In this document: positions 11,820 through 19,953 of the stretch, piece by piece
Position numbering within the stretch: position 1 is the first letter of the stretch
Layout: every line of letters starts with the position of its first letter
NCBI GenBank assembly: GCA_043775075.1
Contig: JAYVSS010000267.1
Location: 1 to 20,190 of the forward strand
Reading direction: 5' to 3'
Origin: JANLQX01 sp043775075
Lineage (GTDB): Bacteria > Actinomycetota > Acidimicrobiia > Acidimicrobiales > JANYDT01
DNA: 20,190 nucleotides
Program-made: the position numbers and the translations under genes
Notes under the pieces: model-generated
What the model was told of the DNA's origin: nothing
What the model saw: only the letters and a program-made list of their open reading frames with translations
The model's database searches: none

Positions 11820-13517
11820 CTACGGCAGGGTGATCGCCCCCAGTTCTGCTCCCTGTACAAGCTTGGCGAACTTAGCCAGCACGCCACTGGTGTAGCGGGG
11901 TTCGGGGTGTTTGGTGTCGGCGATCCGCTCGGCGATCACGGTGTCGTCCACGAGCAAATCGAGTGAGCGGTTCGCCACGTCGACGCGGATGATGTCGCCA
12001 TCGCGCACCGCCACAATCGGGCCGTCGTCGACCGCCTCGGGCGCCACGTGACCGATACAGAAGCCCCACGTGCCACCGGAGAATCGTCCGTCGGTGATAA
12101 GCGCGCAGTCTGATCCGCGACCAACGCCTTTGAGCGCTCCGGTGATCGCCAGCATCTCCCGCATACCGGGACCACCCTTCGGCCCTTCGTAGCGAATCAC
12201 GATAACCGTGCCGGCCTTGATGTCCCCGGCGAGGATAGCGTCCATCGCCGGGTCCTCGCCGTCGAACACGCGCGCCGGTCCCTCAAAAGTCAGTTGCTCC
12301 TTGGTCAGTCCGGCCACCTTGACCACACTGCCCTTCGGAGCCAACGAACCGGTGAGGACCACGATGCCGGCATCAGCGTGAATTGGATCACTAAGCACGC
12401 GTATAACGTGACCATCGGGCTGAGGCGGATTGAGCTCTTCGAGGTTCTCGCCCATCGTGCGTCCAGTCACCGTCATCACGTTGCCATGAAGCAGGTTGGC
12501 GTCTAAGAGATGCTTGAGGACCACCGGCACGCCGCCAACGGCATCGAGGTCGGTCATGTGAAACTTGCCGCCCGGCTTCATGTCGGCGATGTGGGGAATA
12601 TTTGCGCCCACCCGGTTGAAGTCCGCCAGACGAAGGTCTACCCGGGCTTCGTGGGCGATGGCCAGCAAGTGAAGCACAGCGTTCGTTGACCCACCCAGTG
12701 CCAGCGTGACCATGATGGCGTTTTCAAATGCCTCCTTGGTCAAGATGTCACGTGCACGTATGTTTTTTTCGAGCAGGTTCATGACCGCTTTGCCCGACGC
12801 AATCGCAAACTCGTCACGACGACGATCGACGGCCGGCGCGCACGCGCTGCCCGGCAAAGACAGACCGATGGCCTCGCCCACCGAGGCCATGGTGTTGGCG
12901 GTGAACATACCGGCGCAGCTGCCCTCCGTGGGGCAGGCGTTGTGTTCAATGAGCGACAGCTCTGCGTCGGTAAGCTTGCCCACGGCGTGCGACCCGACAG
13001 CTTCGAACACGCTGGTGATATCCAGTGCTTCGCCATGGGCGCCTCGTCCGGGAAGAATCGTTCCGCCGTAGAGAAACACCGACGCCAGGTTCAGCCGAGC
13101 CGCGGCCATCATCATTCCCGGGAGGCTCTTGTCACAACCGGCCAGGGCCACGAGTGCGTCAAGACGCTCGGCGTGCATGACAGTTTCTACCGAGTCGGCA
13201 ATGACTTCGCGAGACACAAGCGATGCGCGCATACCTTCGTGACCCATCGAAATTCCATCGCTAACGGCGATCGTGCAGAACTCCATCGGGAAGCCACCGG
13301 CGGCGCGAACACCGTCCTTCGCTCGGTCGGCCAAACGGTCGAGGGGCATGTTGCACGGGGTGACTTCGTTCCAGCTCGACGCAACACCGACCTGGGCCTT
13401 GTCCCAATCACCGTCGCCCATTCCTACGGCCCGCAGCATCGCCCTCGCCGGCGCCTTCTTGGGGCCCTCGGTGACGTCGGTTGAGCGCGGCTTCATCGGA
13501 TTGGTCGAATTCGACAT
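11820..13517 (-). CDS. ilvD: Dihydroxy-acid dehydratase
   Basis: A 565-residue enzyme of branched-chain amino acid synthesis that dehydrates 2,3-dihydroxy-isovalerate and 2,3-dihydroxy-3-methylvalerate to the 2-keto acids leading to valine, leucine and isoleucine. Length is normal for IlvD. Cysteines for the iron-sulfur cluster are C55 (VTPCNMPLD), C128 (LAGCDKSLPG) and C201 (EGSCAGMFTANTM). The C-terminal substrate region TDGRFSGGTWGFCIGHVAPEA is present. The frame is open 37 codons further, but family proteins begin close to MKPRSTDVTEG, so the ATG at 13517 is used. No other ilv gene is adjacent. It is divergent from the DUF3817 gene across 94 bp. Confidence 0.97.
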   Translation of the reverse strand: MSNSTNPMKPRSTDVTEGPKKAPARAMLRAVGMGDGDWDKAQVGVASSWNEVTPCNMPLDRLADRAKDGVRAAGGFPMEFCTIAVSDGISMGHEGMRASLVSREVIADSVETVMHAERLDALVALAGCDKSLPGMMMAAARLNLASVFLYGGTILPGRGAHGEALDITSVFEAVGSHAVGKLTDAELSLIEHNACPTEGSCAGMFTANTMASVGEAIGLSLPGSACAPAVDRRRDEFAIASGKAVMNLLEKNIRARDILTKEAFENAIMVTLALGGSTNAVLHLLAIAHEARVDLRLADFNRVGANIPHIADMKPGGKFHMTDLDAVGGVPVVLKHLLDANLLHGNVMTVTGRTMGENLEELNPPQPDGHVIRVLSDPIHADAGIVVLTGSLAPKGSVVKVAGLTKEQLTFEGPARVFDGEDPAMDAILAGDIKAGTVIVIRYEGPKGGPGMREMLAITGALKGVGRGSDCALITDGRFSGGTWGFCIGHVAPEAVDDGPIVAVRDGDIIRVDVANRSLDLLVDDTVIAERIADTKHPEPRYTSGVLAKFAKLVQGAELGAITLP

Positions 13518-13611
13518 GGCCACCAATCTAGGTCGCGCACCACCGGTGTTCCGGTGGAAATCCCCGATCCCCGTTGGCGTCGGTTCACACCATGCGGGAC
13601 GGGGCACCACA

Positions 13612-14019
13612 ATGGTGGGCGTGAGCAACGTCGATCATCAGCAGGGCGAACGCCTTGGCGAGATCGTGGCGTCGATGACGCCGCGGGCAAAGCTGGTGCG
13701 CAAAGCTCGGTTTACCAAGGCGATGGCTTTGGTGGAGACGGTGAGTTATTGCCTGCTGCTGGTGTTCATGTTCCGCAAGTACGCGTTGGACAATCGCACT
13801 GACGCCAACTACCTGCTGTTGCGCTTCGTGGCCTACTTTCACGGGATCATCTGCATCGCCTTTGGCGTGATGATCCTGGACATTTTCCGAGCGATGAAAT
13901 GGTCGCCGCGCTTCGCGCTCTTGACCCTCGTCGGTCCGCCTGGCGCGCTCATCGCCCACCATCGATTGCGAACTCAACCGATCCCCACTCAGGTCAACAA
14001 ACGAGACATGCTGTTCTGA
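13612..14019 (+). CDS. DUF3817 family small membrane protein
   Basis: A 135-residue integral membrane protein of unknown function. After a ~35-residue polar N-terminus it shows the DUF3817 pattern: first helix FTKAMALVETVSYCLLLVFMF with Glu inside, second helix with FVAYFHGIICIAFGVMILDI including the conserved His-Gly, and a third hydrophobic stretch RFALLTLVGPPGALIA. The C-terminus is positively charged. The frame is open far upstream, but that part is antisense to ilvD. The ATG at 13612 is chosen, with GGGACGGGG 8-16 bases before it as a possible ribosome binding site; GTG codons at 13615 and 13621 are alternatives. DUF3817 proteins occur widely in Actinobacteria without known role. Confidence 0.82.
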   Translation: MVGVSNVDHQQGERLGEIVASMTPRAKLVRKARFTKAMALVETVSYCLLLVFMFRKYALDNRTDANYLLLRFVAYFHGIICIAFGVMILDIFRAMKWSPRFALLTLVGPPGALIAHHRLRTQPIPTQVNKRDMLF

Positions 14020-14053
14020 CCAGGCCAGCGTCAATGCGCCGGGCGAGAACCTC

Positions 14054-14638
14054 TCAGTCAGCGTCGGCGGCGGCACCTTCATCGACCGACGCAAGGCCCG
14101 ACGCGGCGAGCCGCTCGAGCAGCGCATCGCGAATACTCACTCCGGGCTCACGCGCCGGATCGCCGGTTCGCCGCCATCCAAGGCGAGACGAATAGAGGAG
14201 CGGCGGATCCTTCAAGCGGTTCTCTTTCGTCGCCACGACGCGAGCGACGAACAACTCGTGATCGTCGAGCACCGTAAGGCGTTGCACCACTTCGCATTGC
14301 AACGAAGCAATGGCGTTGGGCACCACGGGGAGACCGTTCCATTCCTCCACGAACTCGTCGGCCATGTAGCGAAACCGACGGCCGGGATAACTGAAGTACT
14401 GGCCCTCGGCCACCTGATCAGCCGCCAACATCGACACGCTGAACATGCCACTGGCCACCATCAAGGCGTAGGTGTCGTGCTTTGGCGACACGCTGGCCAT
14501 GATGATCGGTTCTTCGAAACTGACCTGCATAACCCAGTGCGAAGTGTAGCAACGGGCAACCCCGTGATGAGCAGCACCGACCACTTGAATCCCGTGAATC
14601 ATCTGCCCCAACGAACGCTTGAGCTTGGTGTCGATCAT
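14054..14638 (-). CDS. Flavin reductase-like FMN-binding protein
   Basis: A 194-residue protein of the flavin reductase-like split-barrel group. These proteins bind FMN and often supply reduced flavin to a monooxygenase or act as oxidoreductases themselves. Visible features are HWVMQVSFEEPIIMASVSPKHDTYALM, the following FSVSMLAADQ segment, a Tyr-rich middle region and LQCEVVQRLTVLDDHELFVARVV, in the family order. The His/Asp/Glu-containing strand near residue 130 is typical. It starts 15 bp after the rhomboid gene on the same strand, so it may be the last gene of a leftward unit, without an obvious Shine-Dalgarno sequence. The partner enzyme is unknown and no oxygenase lies nearby. The C-terminus is Ala/Asp-rich. 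Confidence 0.82.
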   Translation of the reverse strand: MIDTKLKRSLGQMIHGIQVVGAAHHGVARCYTSHWVMQVSFEEPIIMASVSPKHDTYALMVASGMFSVSMLAADQVAEGQYFSYPGRRFRYMADEFVEEWNGLPVVPNAIASLQCEVVQRLTVLDDHELFVARVVATKENRLKDPPLLYSSRLGWRRTGDPAREPGVSIRDALLERLAASGLASVDEGAAADAD

Positions 14639-14653
14639 ATCGACGGCAAACCG

Positions 14654-15481
14654 TTATAGACCGCTGCGCTGAGCAAACAGCAACGCCAGGCCGATCGCAA
14701 ATAGGCCAACGGCGACCAGAGCGGCCAGGTCCTGCCATTCGGTGTTGCCGCGCTTGTTTGGCCGCAGAGTGATGAATCCGGCAATCACGCCAAAAATGAA
14801 ACCGCCTACATGACCACCCTTCGAGATGCCGGGAACGGCAAAGGTAATGACGAAGTTGATGAGCAACGTCGGACCGAGCGGTGATTTCATCACCGAGATA
14901 CCCCGAGATTGCAGCGCCACGGCGAGGGCACCGAACAAACCGAAGACCGCCCCCGACGCTCCACCGGTAAGGCCGTTCGGCTCGAGGAGGAGCGCTCCGG
15001 CGGCGCCTCCGAGCAGGGCGACGAAATACACCGCGGCGTACCGCTTCGGGCCGAGGCGTTCCTCCAACGAAAGTCCGAGCCCCCAGAGGCAATACATATT
15101 CAACGCAATGTGGAGGAAGCCGTAGTGGAGGAATCCCGCCGAGACCAGCCGGTAGTACTCGTGTAACGGATTGATCAGAGGCGCCGCGAGTCCAAGGTTG
15201 TTGGCCTGCGCCCAACTGGCCCCGCTCTTTCCGAGCACGAAGATCATTAGGTTGATGGCGATGAGCAGCTTGGTGACGGGCATGGCCGAGAGGGCGAGGT
15301 TCCTGTTGACCCGAGCGGTCCGGACCACCCGTTCGGCGGCCTTGGGCGTCACCTTCTTCACACATTCCACGCATTGAAATCCGACCGGCGCCTCCGAGAG
15401 GCAGGCCGAGCACGATGGCCGTTCACAGCGAGAACAGATTCGGTAGGTTTCGACGTCGGGGTGGCGGTAGCACTGAGCCAT
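14654..15481 (-). CDS. Rhomboid-family intramembrane serine protease with N-terminal zinc-binding domain
   Basis: A 275-residue polytopic membrane protease that cuts substrates inside the membrane. The catalytic Ser176 is in GGASGAVFG and the catalytic His224 in GGHVGG; H124 and N128 in FLHIALNMY match the helix-2 residues of GlpG that support the oxyanion hole. Six or so helices follow residue 70. The first 45 residues hold Cys/His pairs at 4, 7, 16, 19, 24, 27, 37 and 40 (CYRHP, CSRC, CSAC, CVEC), a B-box-like zinc domain common in actinobacterial rhomboids. The ATG at 15481 (MAQCYRHP) is preferred to a start 17 codons upstream because it begins at the zinc domain. It lies 167 bp beyond gatB on the same strand. 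Confidence 0.93.
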   Translation of the reverse strand: MAQCYRHPDVETYRICSRCERPSCSACLSEAPVGFQCVECVKKVTPKAAERVVRTARVNRNLALSAMPVTKLLIAINLMIFVLGKSGASWAQANNLGLAAPLINPLHEYYRLVSAGFLHYGFLHIALNMYCLWGLGLSLEERLGPKRYAAVYFVALLGGAAGALLLEPNGLTGGASGAVFGLFGALAVALQSRGISVMKSPLGPTLLINFVITFAVPGISKGGHVGGFIFGVIAGFITLRPNKRGNTEWQDLAALVAVGLFAIGLALLFAQRSGL

Positions 15482-15648
15482 GGTGCAACCAGTCTGGCCG
15501 CAGTCAGGCCAACCACGGCGACTGCCCGACACCGGCGACTGCTCTGGACCACCTCACGACGCTCTGGTCCCGAAAACGACGTCGTTCGCTCGCCTCGTGT
15601 CGTGACCCTCCCGCGCGGCGTGCTCGCCTCGCTCGGTTGCGACGCTGG

Positions 15649-17106
15649 TTAAAGGCCGGCCCGTGACCGCAAAAGCGCCGTCACTGCTTTGCCGTCGGCC
15701 TTACCGCCGGACTTCTTCATCGCCGCGCCCACAAAGAACCCGGTGACCTTCGGATCGCCGGCACGCAGCCGTTCAAACTCGGCCGGATGCGCAGCGATGA
15801 GTTCGTCGACGAGGCCCTCGACCACCGAGTCGTCGAGGGCTTCGAACCCCTTCGCCGCGGCGATGGCGACGGGGTCGCCACCATGCTCAAGCAGCTCAGC
15901 CAGCACGGTCTTCGCCTGGGTTGCGGTCAGCTGGCCGTCGCCTTCCAGCCGCAACACCGACGCAAACGCCGCCGGGTCGAGCCGGGCTCGTGCGTCGTCA
16001 CCCACGGCGGCGACTTCGTTGGCCGTGCGGTTAATGGCCCGGCGGGCATCGGCCCCCGTACCGACAACGGTGAGCACCAGTGCGTCGAGATCCTGCTCGA
16101 CCACCGTGGCAATGGCGTCGGCATTGGGGCCGAGGCCTTCGCCTGGTGCCTCCGCGGTCCAGCCGGTGGCGAGGGCGAGGGCCAGGCGGCGGTCACTCGG
16201 CATCGGCGGGAGCGCGTTGACCACAGACGCTATCCATTCCGCTGATGGAACGAGCGGAACGAGGTCGGGCTCGGGGAAGTACCGATAGTCCATCGCCTCT
16301 TCCTTGGACCGCATCGACGATGTACGACCGTCGGCTTCTGACCAGTGGCGGGTCTCCTGCACAATTCGTTCGCCTGACTCGATCAAATCGATCTGGCGGT
16401 TCGCTTCGTAGTCAATGGCCCGCACGAGCGACCGCAACGAGTTGAGGTTCTTGATCTCGCAACGCGTACCGAATGGTTGGCCACTCTTACGTACACTTAC
16501 GTTCGCGTCCACGCGCATCGAGCCCTCCTCCATCTTGCCGTCGGACGCACCCGTGGCGATGAGGATTCCGCGCATCTCGGCCACGTAGGCCTTGGCGTCT
16601 TCGGCATTGCGCAGGTCGGGACCGGACACTATTTCCACCAGCGGCACGCCTGATCGGTTGTAGTCAACAAGCGAACCTTCCGAACCCTGGATGCGCCCGG
16701 TGCCGCCGATGTGAGTGGACTTTCCAGTGTCTTCTTCCATATGTGCACGTTCGACCCGAATACGGGTGCCGTTGGGCAGATCGAGATACCCGTCGGAATT
16801 GAGCGGCAGGTCGTACTGCGTGACCTGATAGTCCTTGGGCATGTCCGGATAGAAATAGTTCTTGCGACTGAAGATCGACGGACGAATCTCGCAATGCAGT
16901 GCCGTCCCCACCCGCATGGCGAATTCCACCGCCATCTCGTTTAACACCGGAAGCGAACCCGGAAGGCCAACGCACACCGGACAGATGTTGGTATTTGGTT
17001 CGGCCCCAAACTTGTTGGCACACCCGCAAAACAGCTTCGTCTCCGTGGCTAATTCAGCGTGCACTTCGAGCCCGATAACGAGCTCCCAACCCTCTTTGAT
17101 GGCCAT
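15649..17106 (-). CDS. gatB: Aspartyl/glutamyl-tRNA(Asn/Gln) amidotransferase subunit B
   Basis: A 485-residue subunit of GatCAB, the enzyme that converts Glu-tRNA(Gln) to Gln-tRNA(Gln) and/or Asp-tRNA(Asn) to Asn-tRNA(Asn). GatB binds the tRNA, activates the mischarged residue with ATP and receives ammonia from GatA. The signature VIGLEVHAEL is at the N-terminus. C27, C29, C42 and C45 form the zinc-binding set. SRKNYFYPDMPKDYQVTQYDLP and EEGSMRVDANVSVR follow, and the C-terminal YqeY-like tail domain is present (residues about 340-485). Length is normal. It begins 3 bases after the gatA stop, so the genes are co-translated in one operon. Confidence 0.97.
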   Translation of the reverse strand: MAIKEGWELVIGLEVHAELATETKLFCGCANKFGAEPNTNICPVCVGLPGSLPVLNEMAVEFAMRVGTALHCEIRPSIFSRKNYFYPDMPKDYQVTQYDLPLNSDGYLDLPNGTRIRVERAHMEEDTGKSTHIGGTGRIQGSEGSLVDYNRSGVPLVEIVSGPDLRNAEDAKAYVAEMRGILIATGASDGKMEEGSMRVDANVSVRKSGQPFGTRCEIKNLNSLRSLVRAIDYEANRQIDLIESGERIVQETRHWSEADGRTSSMRSKEEAMDYRYFPEPDLVPLVPSAEWIASVVNALPPMPSDRRLALALATGWTAEAPGEGLGPNADAIATVVEQDLDALVLTVVGTGADARRAINRTANEVAAVGDDARARLDPAAFASVLRLEGDGQLTATQAKTVLAELLEHGGDPVAIAAAKGFEALDDSVVEGLVDELIAAHPAEFERLRAGDPKVTGFFVGAAMKKSGGKADGKAVTALLRSRAGL

Positions 17107-17109
17107 GGT

Positions 17110-18630
17110 TCAGGCCCCTTTCCCATTCGTGCTGGTTGCGTTCGTCGGAGATGTGTTGCCCGCTTCGATCACCGCAGCGGCCCGGAACAACAGTGCCTCG
17201 GACAGCGCCGGACCGAGAAGCTGGACGCCTACGGGCATGCCGTCGTCGCCACTACCGCACGGCACGCTGATCGCCGGATCACCGGACAGGTTCGAAGGGA
17301 TCGTGCACACGTCGTTGATGTACATCGTCATCGGGTCCGCCGTCTTGTCGCCGAAGGCAAACGCCGTGGTCGGTGAAGTTGGCGTGAGGAGAACGTCAAA
17401 CGATTCATACGCGCGCTTGAAATCGTTGATAATAAGCGTGCGGACTTTCTGGGCCTGGCCGTAGTACGCGTCGTAGTAGCCGGCCGAAAGGGCATAGGTA
17501 CCGAGCATGATGCGGCGCTTGACCTCGGGCCCGAATCCGGCCGCGCGAGTGGCGGCCATCATGTCCTGCACATTGACGCCGTCGGCCGGATTGACCCGCA
17601 AGCCAAAGCGCACGCCATCGAAACGGGCGAGGTTCGACGACGCCTCCGCCGGGGCGATGAGATAGTAAGCGGACAGACCAAGCACAGTGGACGGCACGCT
17701 TACGTGATCAACCGTGGCTCCGGCATCACGCAATCGCTGCGCCGCGACCTCAACTCGGGCCAGCACATCGGCACTGATCCCTTCTCTGGAAAGCTCCGTG
17801 ACGATGCCCACTCGCCAACCAGCAACACCGTCGGTAGCACCGAGCCGGGCCGACGCCACGAGCGACGGAGCCGGAGCGCTGATCGACGTGGAATCCATCG
17901 GGTCATGCCCAGCAATCACCTCGAGCAGCAGCGCAGCGTCTTCCACCGTGTGAGTAAACGGACCGATCTGATCGAGCGACGAGGCAAAGGCGATGAGCCC
18001 GTAGCGACTCACGACGCCGTACGTCGGCTTCACGCCAACGAGACCGCACAACGATGCAGGCTGGCGGATCGAGCCACCCGTGTCCGAGCCAAGCGAAGCA
18101 GCGGCAAATCCCGCGGCCACGGCCGCCGCCGAGCCACCCGATGATCCGCCCGGCACCTTGGCAATGTCGTGCGGGTTGCGGGTCGGACCGAAGGCCGAGT
18201 TCTCGGTTGACGAACCCATGGCGAATTCGTCGAGGTTGGTTTTGCCCACGAGGACTGCCCCGGCGGCGGCGAGGCGGGTGACCACGGTGGCGTCGTAAGG
18301 CGGACGCCACCCCTCCAAAATCTTCGACGAACATGTGGTTGGAATGCCCCGGGTGCACATGTTGTCTTTGAGCGCAATCGGCACTCCGGCTAGCGGGCCG
18401 GGATCACGACCGGCGGCAACAGTTGCGTCGATCGCCGCAGCAGCAGCCTGAGCAGCATCGGCGAGGACCAGGTTGAAGGCGTGAACATTGGTCTCTACGG
18501 CCTCGACCCGGGCCAGGTGTTCAGCGAGGACGGCAGCGGCGGTGCGTCGACCGGCCCGAACGTCGTCGGCGATGGCCGAGGCAGTTCCGGAGCTGCCCGG
18601 CGCAACGGCGTGAGCAAACGACGCCGCCAT
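17110..18630 (-). CDS. gatA: Aspartyl/glutamyl-tRNA(Asn/Gln) amidotransferase subunit A
   Basis: A 506-residue amidase-signature enzyme, the glutaminase subunit of GatCAB. It hydrolyses glutamine and channels ammonia to GatB. The Ser-cisSer-Lys triad is complete: K88 (ALKDN), S163 (GGSSGGS) and S187 (GSDTGGSIRQP), with the spacing seen in characterised GatA proteins. The C-terminal ILTPTSPTTAF-type segment (LLTPTSPTTAF) is also typical. The ATG at 18630 shares a base with the gatC stop (TAATG), indicating translational coupling. The Ala-rich first 15 residues are slightly longer than in many homologues. Confidence 0.97.
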   Translation of the reverse strand: MAASFAHAVAPGSSGTASAIADDVRAGRRTAAAVLAEHLARVEAVETNVHAFNLVLADAAQAAAAAIDATVAAGRDPGPLAGVPIALKDNMCTRGIPTTCSSKILEGWRPPYDATVVTRLAAAGAVLVGKTNLDEFAMGSSTENSAFGPTRNPHDIAKVPGGSSGGSAAAVAAGFAAASLGSDTGGSIRQPASLCGLVGVKPTYGVVSRYGLIAFASSLDQIGPFTHTVEDAALLLEVIAGHDPMDSTSISAPAPSLVASARLGATDGVAGWRVGIVTELSREGISADVLARVEVAAQRLRDAGATVDHVSVPSTVLGLSAYYLIAPAEASSNLARFDGVRFGLRVNPADGVNVQDMMAATRAAGFGPEVKRRIMLGTYALSAGYYDAYYGQAQKVRTLIINDFKRAYESFDVLLTPTSPTTAFAFGDKTADPMTMYINDVCTIPSNLSGDPAISVPCGSGDDGMPVGVQLLGPALSEALLFRAAAVIEAGNTSPTNATSTNGKGA

Positions 18631-18986
18631 TACGCCACCCCGAGGATGCTCGGCACGCGGAACTGGTTCTCTTGGGCCATGGGCGCCCCGGCGAGCAATT
18701 CGGCTCGATCGATTGAGGACCGGACCACGTCGGGCCGAAATACGTTGACCAGGGGCAGCGGGTGGGCGGTGGCGACGATGCCGCTGGTATCTAGCGACGC
18801 CACATCCTCGGCATGTCGGAGGATTCCGGCCAGATCGGCGGTGTACTGATCAATCTCTTCGTCGGTCAGTGCGAGGCGGGCGAGTTTGGCCACGTGGACC
18901 ACATCCGCTCGAGTCAGCGAGCGCTCAGCGGCCGCAGTAGTCGCGGCAATCGCCGTGGTCGCCATGGGATCAGCGGGTTCAGACAT
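18630..18986 (-). CDS. gatC: Aspartyl/glutamyl-tRNA(Asn/Gln) amidotransferase subunit C
   Basis: A 118-residue subunit that wraps around GatA and GatB and helps fold GatA. It shows VVHVAKLARLALTDEEI (about 33-50), which is the family signature, followed by VASLDTSGIVATAHPLPLVNVFRPDVV. About 20 extra Ala/Thr-rich residues precede the conserved helix compared with the usual ~95-100 residues. The ATG at 18986 has GGAGGG 4 bases upstream (complement of 18991-18996), one of the clearest ribosome binding sites in the window. A TTG four codons earlier is rejected. It is the first gene of gatC-gatA-gatB. The operon's promoter must lie within the decayed gene just upstream. Confidence 0.95.
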   Translation of the reverse strand: MSEPADPMATTAIAATTAAAERSLTRADVVHVAKLARLALTDEEIDQYTADLAGILRHAEDVASLDTSGIVATAHPLPLVNVFRPDVVRSSIDRAELLAGAPMAQENQFRVPSILGVA

Positions 18987-18990
18987 AAGA

Positions 18991-18996
18991 CCCTCC
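18991..18996 (-). promoter_or_regulatory. Shine-Dalgarno sequence of gatC
   Basis: On the minus strand GGAGGG lies 4 bases before the ATG at 18986. It fixes the gatC start at MSEPADP instead of the TTG at 18998. Confidence 0.7.
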
Positions 18997-18999
18997 AAT

Positions 19000-19471
19000 C
19001 TACGGGGCCGATGTCGCCCGGCTGATCATGACGCCCTTCGGCCGACCGGCCGATCCGGACGTGAAGATCAGATAGGCCAGGGACGGGGGACAAACGGCGT
19101 CGGCGAGCGAGGACCAAGCCGCCACTTCACGCTGCGGTGTCTCCGACGGGTGTGACAGCCGCGACGGATGTGTCGTTTGAGGCAAGCGCTGACGGCCGCG
19201 TGTGGAGCGAGTGGGAAATCGCCACCGCCGTCGGGACACTTCATCGAGACAGAATGCCAATGCGCGCACCCGGCACCACGCCGAGCAACCGGAGTTGGGC
19301 GGCAGCGGCCGCCACCGCCTCGCCGAGTTATCCGTACCTGAGGTTGAGCGCTCCTTCGGTGAGGGCCGGGGCATTCGGCCGACGCACCACGTGCGATCCA
19401 AACCGGGAGAAGAACAACGGATCGGATCCAGCGGCGAGGGTGTCCTTCATTCCAACGTCGGTCACTGTCAT
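19000..19471 (-). pseudogene. Remnant of an AMP-forming adenylating enzyme (acyl-CoA synthetase/NRPS A-domain type)
   Basis: On the minus strand the frame from ATG 19471 reads MTVTDVGMKDTL, then RFGSHVVRRPNAPAL..LNLRYG, an A-domain N-terminus. It meets TAA at 19330-19328 exactly where the family has Glu (YGEL). The same frame continues recognisably as LGEAVAAAAAQLRLLGVVPGARIGILSR, then TGA (19243-19241) and another TGA (19129-19127). After a one-base shift near 19130-19145, the AMP-binding core LAYLIFTSGSAGRPKGVMIS appears, and the remnant stops at 19000. The middle is also short: roughly the part between the first Rossmann strand and the core is missing. Everything after the core, including the C-terminal lid domain, is gone. 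The Glu-to-stop change, frameshift, deletion and truncation together make this a clear pseudogene; the original substrate cannot be told. Confidence 0.8.
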
Positions 19472-19850
19472 CGCGACGCGCCGGTCAGAGCAAAACCGGC
19501 AACGGCGAACAACACCATGGCCACTGGAGCAAAGCGCCACCTCGCGTCGGGCTCGGCATCGCTGCGCAGAAATCGATATTCGACAAAGCGATGGAGTGCC
19601 TCAGCCGTCGCCAACGAAACGACCAACCGCAGCACTGTAGGCAGACCGATTCCGAACGAACCAAAAAGGTATGCGCACGGAAAATGTACGACGTACCGCG
19701 AATAACTACGCGCGCCGATGAACTGGGCCAGTCGACTCTCTAAGACGAGAACGCCACAAACCACGAAGGCCGAGGCCCGCGCCGATGAGCACCACGATCG
19801 CTCCGAAGGCCGCCGCTCTTGCCGCCCGTTCAAGCCTGCCCGGGACACTG
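19468..19850 (-). pseudogene. Remnant of an acyltransferase 3 (OafA/YrhL-type) membrane protein
   Basis: On the minus strand the 3' part reads RLAQFIGARSYSRYVVHFP, then hydrophobic helices and RFVEYRFLR, matching the C-terminal end of acyltransferase 3 proteins (usual pattern WLG-x-x-SYSLYLWHFP ... VERPLRR). It stops with TGA at 19470-19468, and this TGA overlaps the ATG of the adenylating-enzyme remnant as ATGA. Upstream, the likely preceding membrane segment (RAARAAAFGAIVVLIGAG) lies in a different frame, so a frameshift near 19760 is inferred. The N-terminal catalytic half with its conserved His is absent from the window. Only about a third of a normal 350-400-residue protein remains. Family assignment rests on the SYS...HFP and VEYRFLR pattern. 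Confidence 0.6.
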
Positions 19851-19953
19851 ACCCGGGCGGATGTGGCGTAAGAAGCGAGGAAACGGCAGTCCGCAAGCTC
19901 CGTTACATCGACGAGCGGCGGAGTGACCTTTAACCACGCCGAGCGTTGGACGG

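Noticed and set aside
13273..13611. Upstream extension of the DUF3817 gene
   Set aside because: It is antisense to the ilvD N-terminus and has no membrane or family features.
15482..15648. Intergenic region between gatB and the rhomboid gene, with the 12-bp palindrome AACGACGTCGTT at 15575-15586 and short direct repeats
   Set aside because: No T-run, promoter consensus or partner site; the palindrome alone is too short to support a feature.
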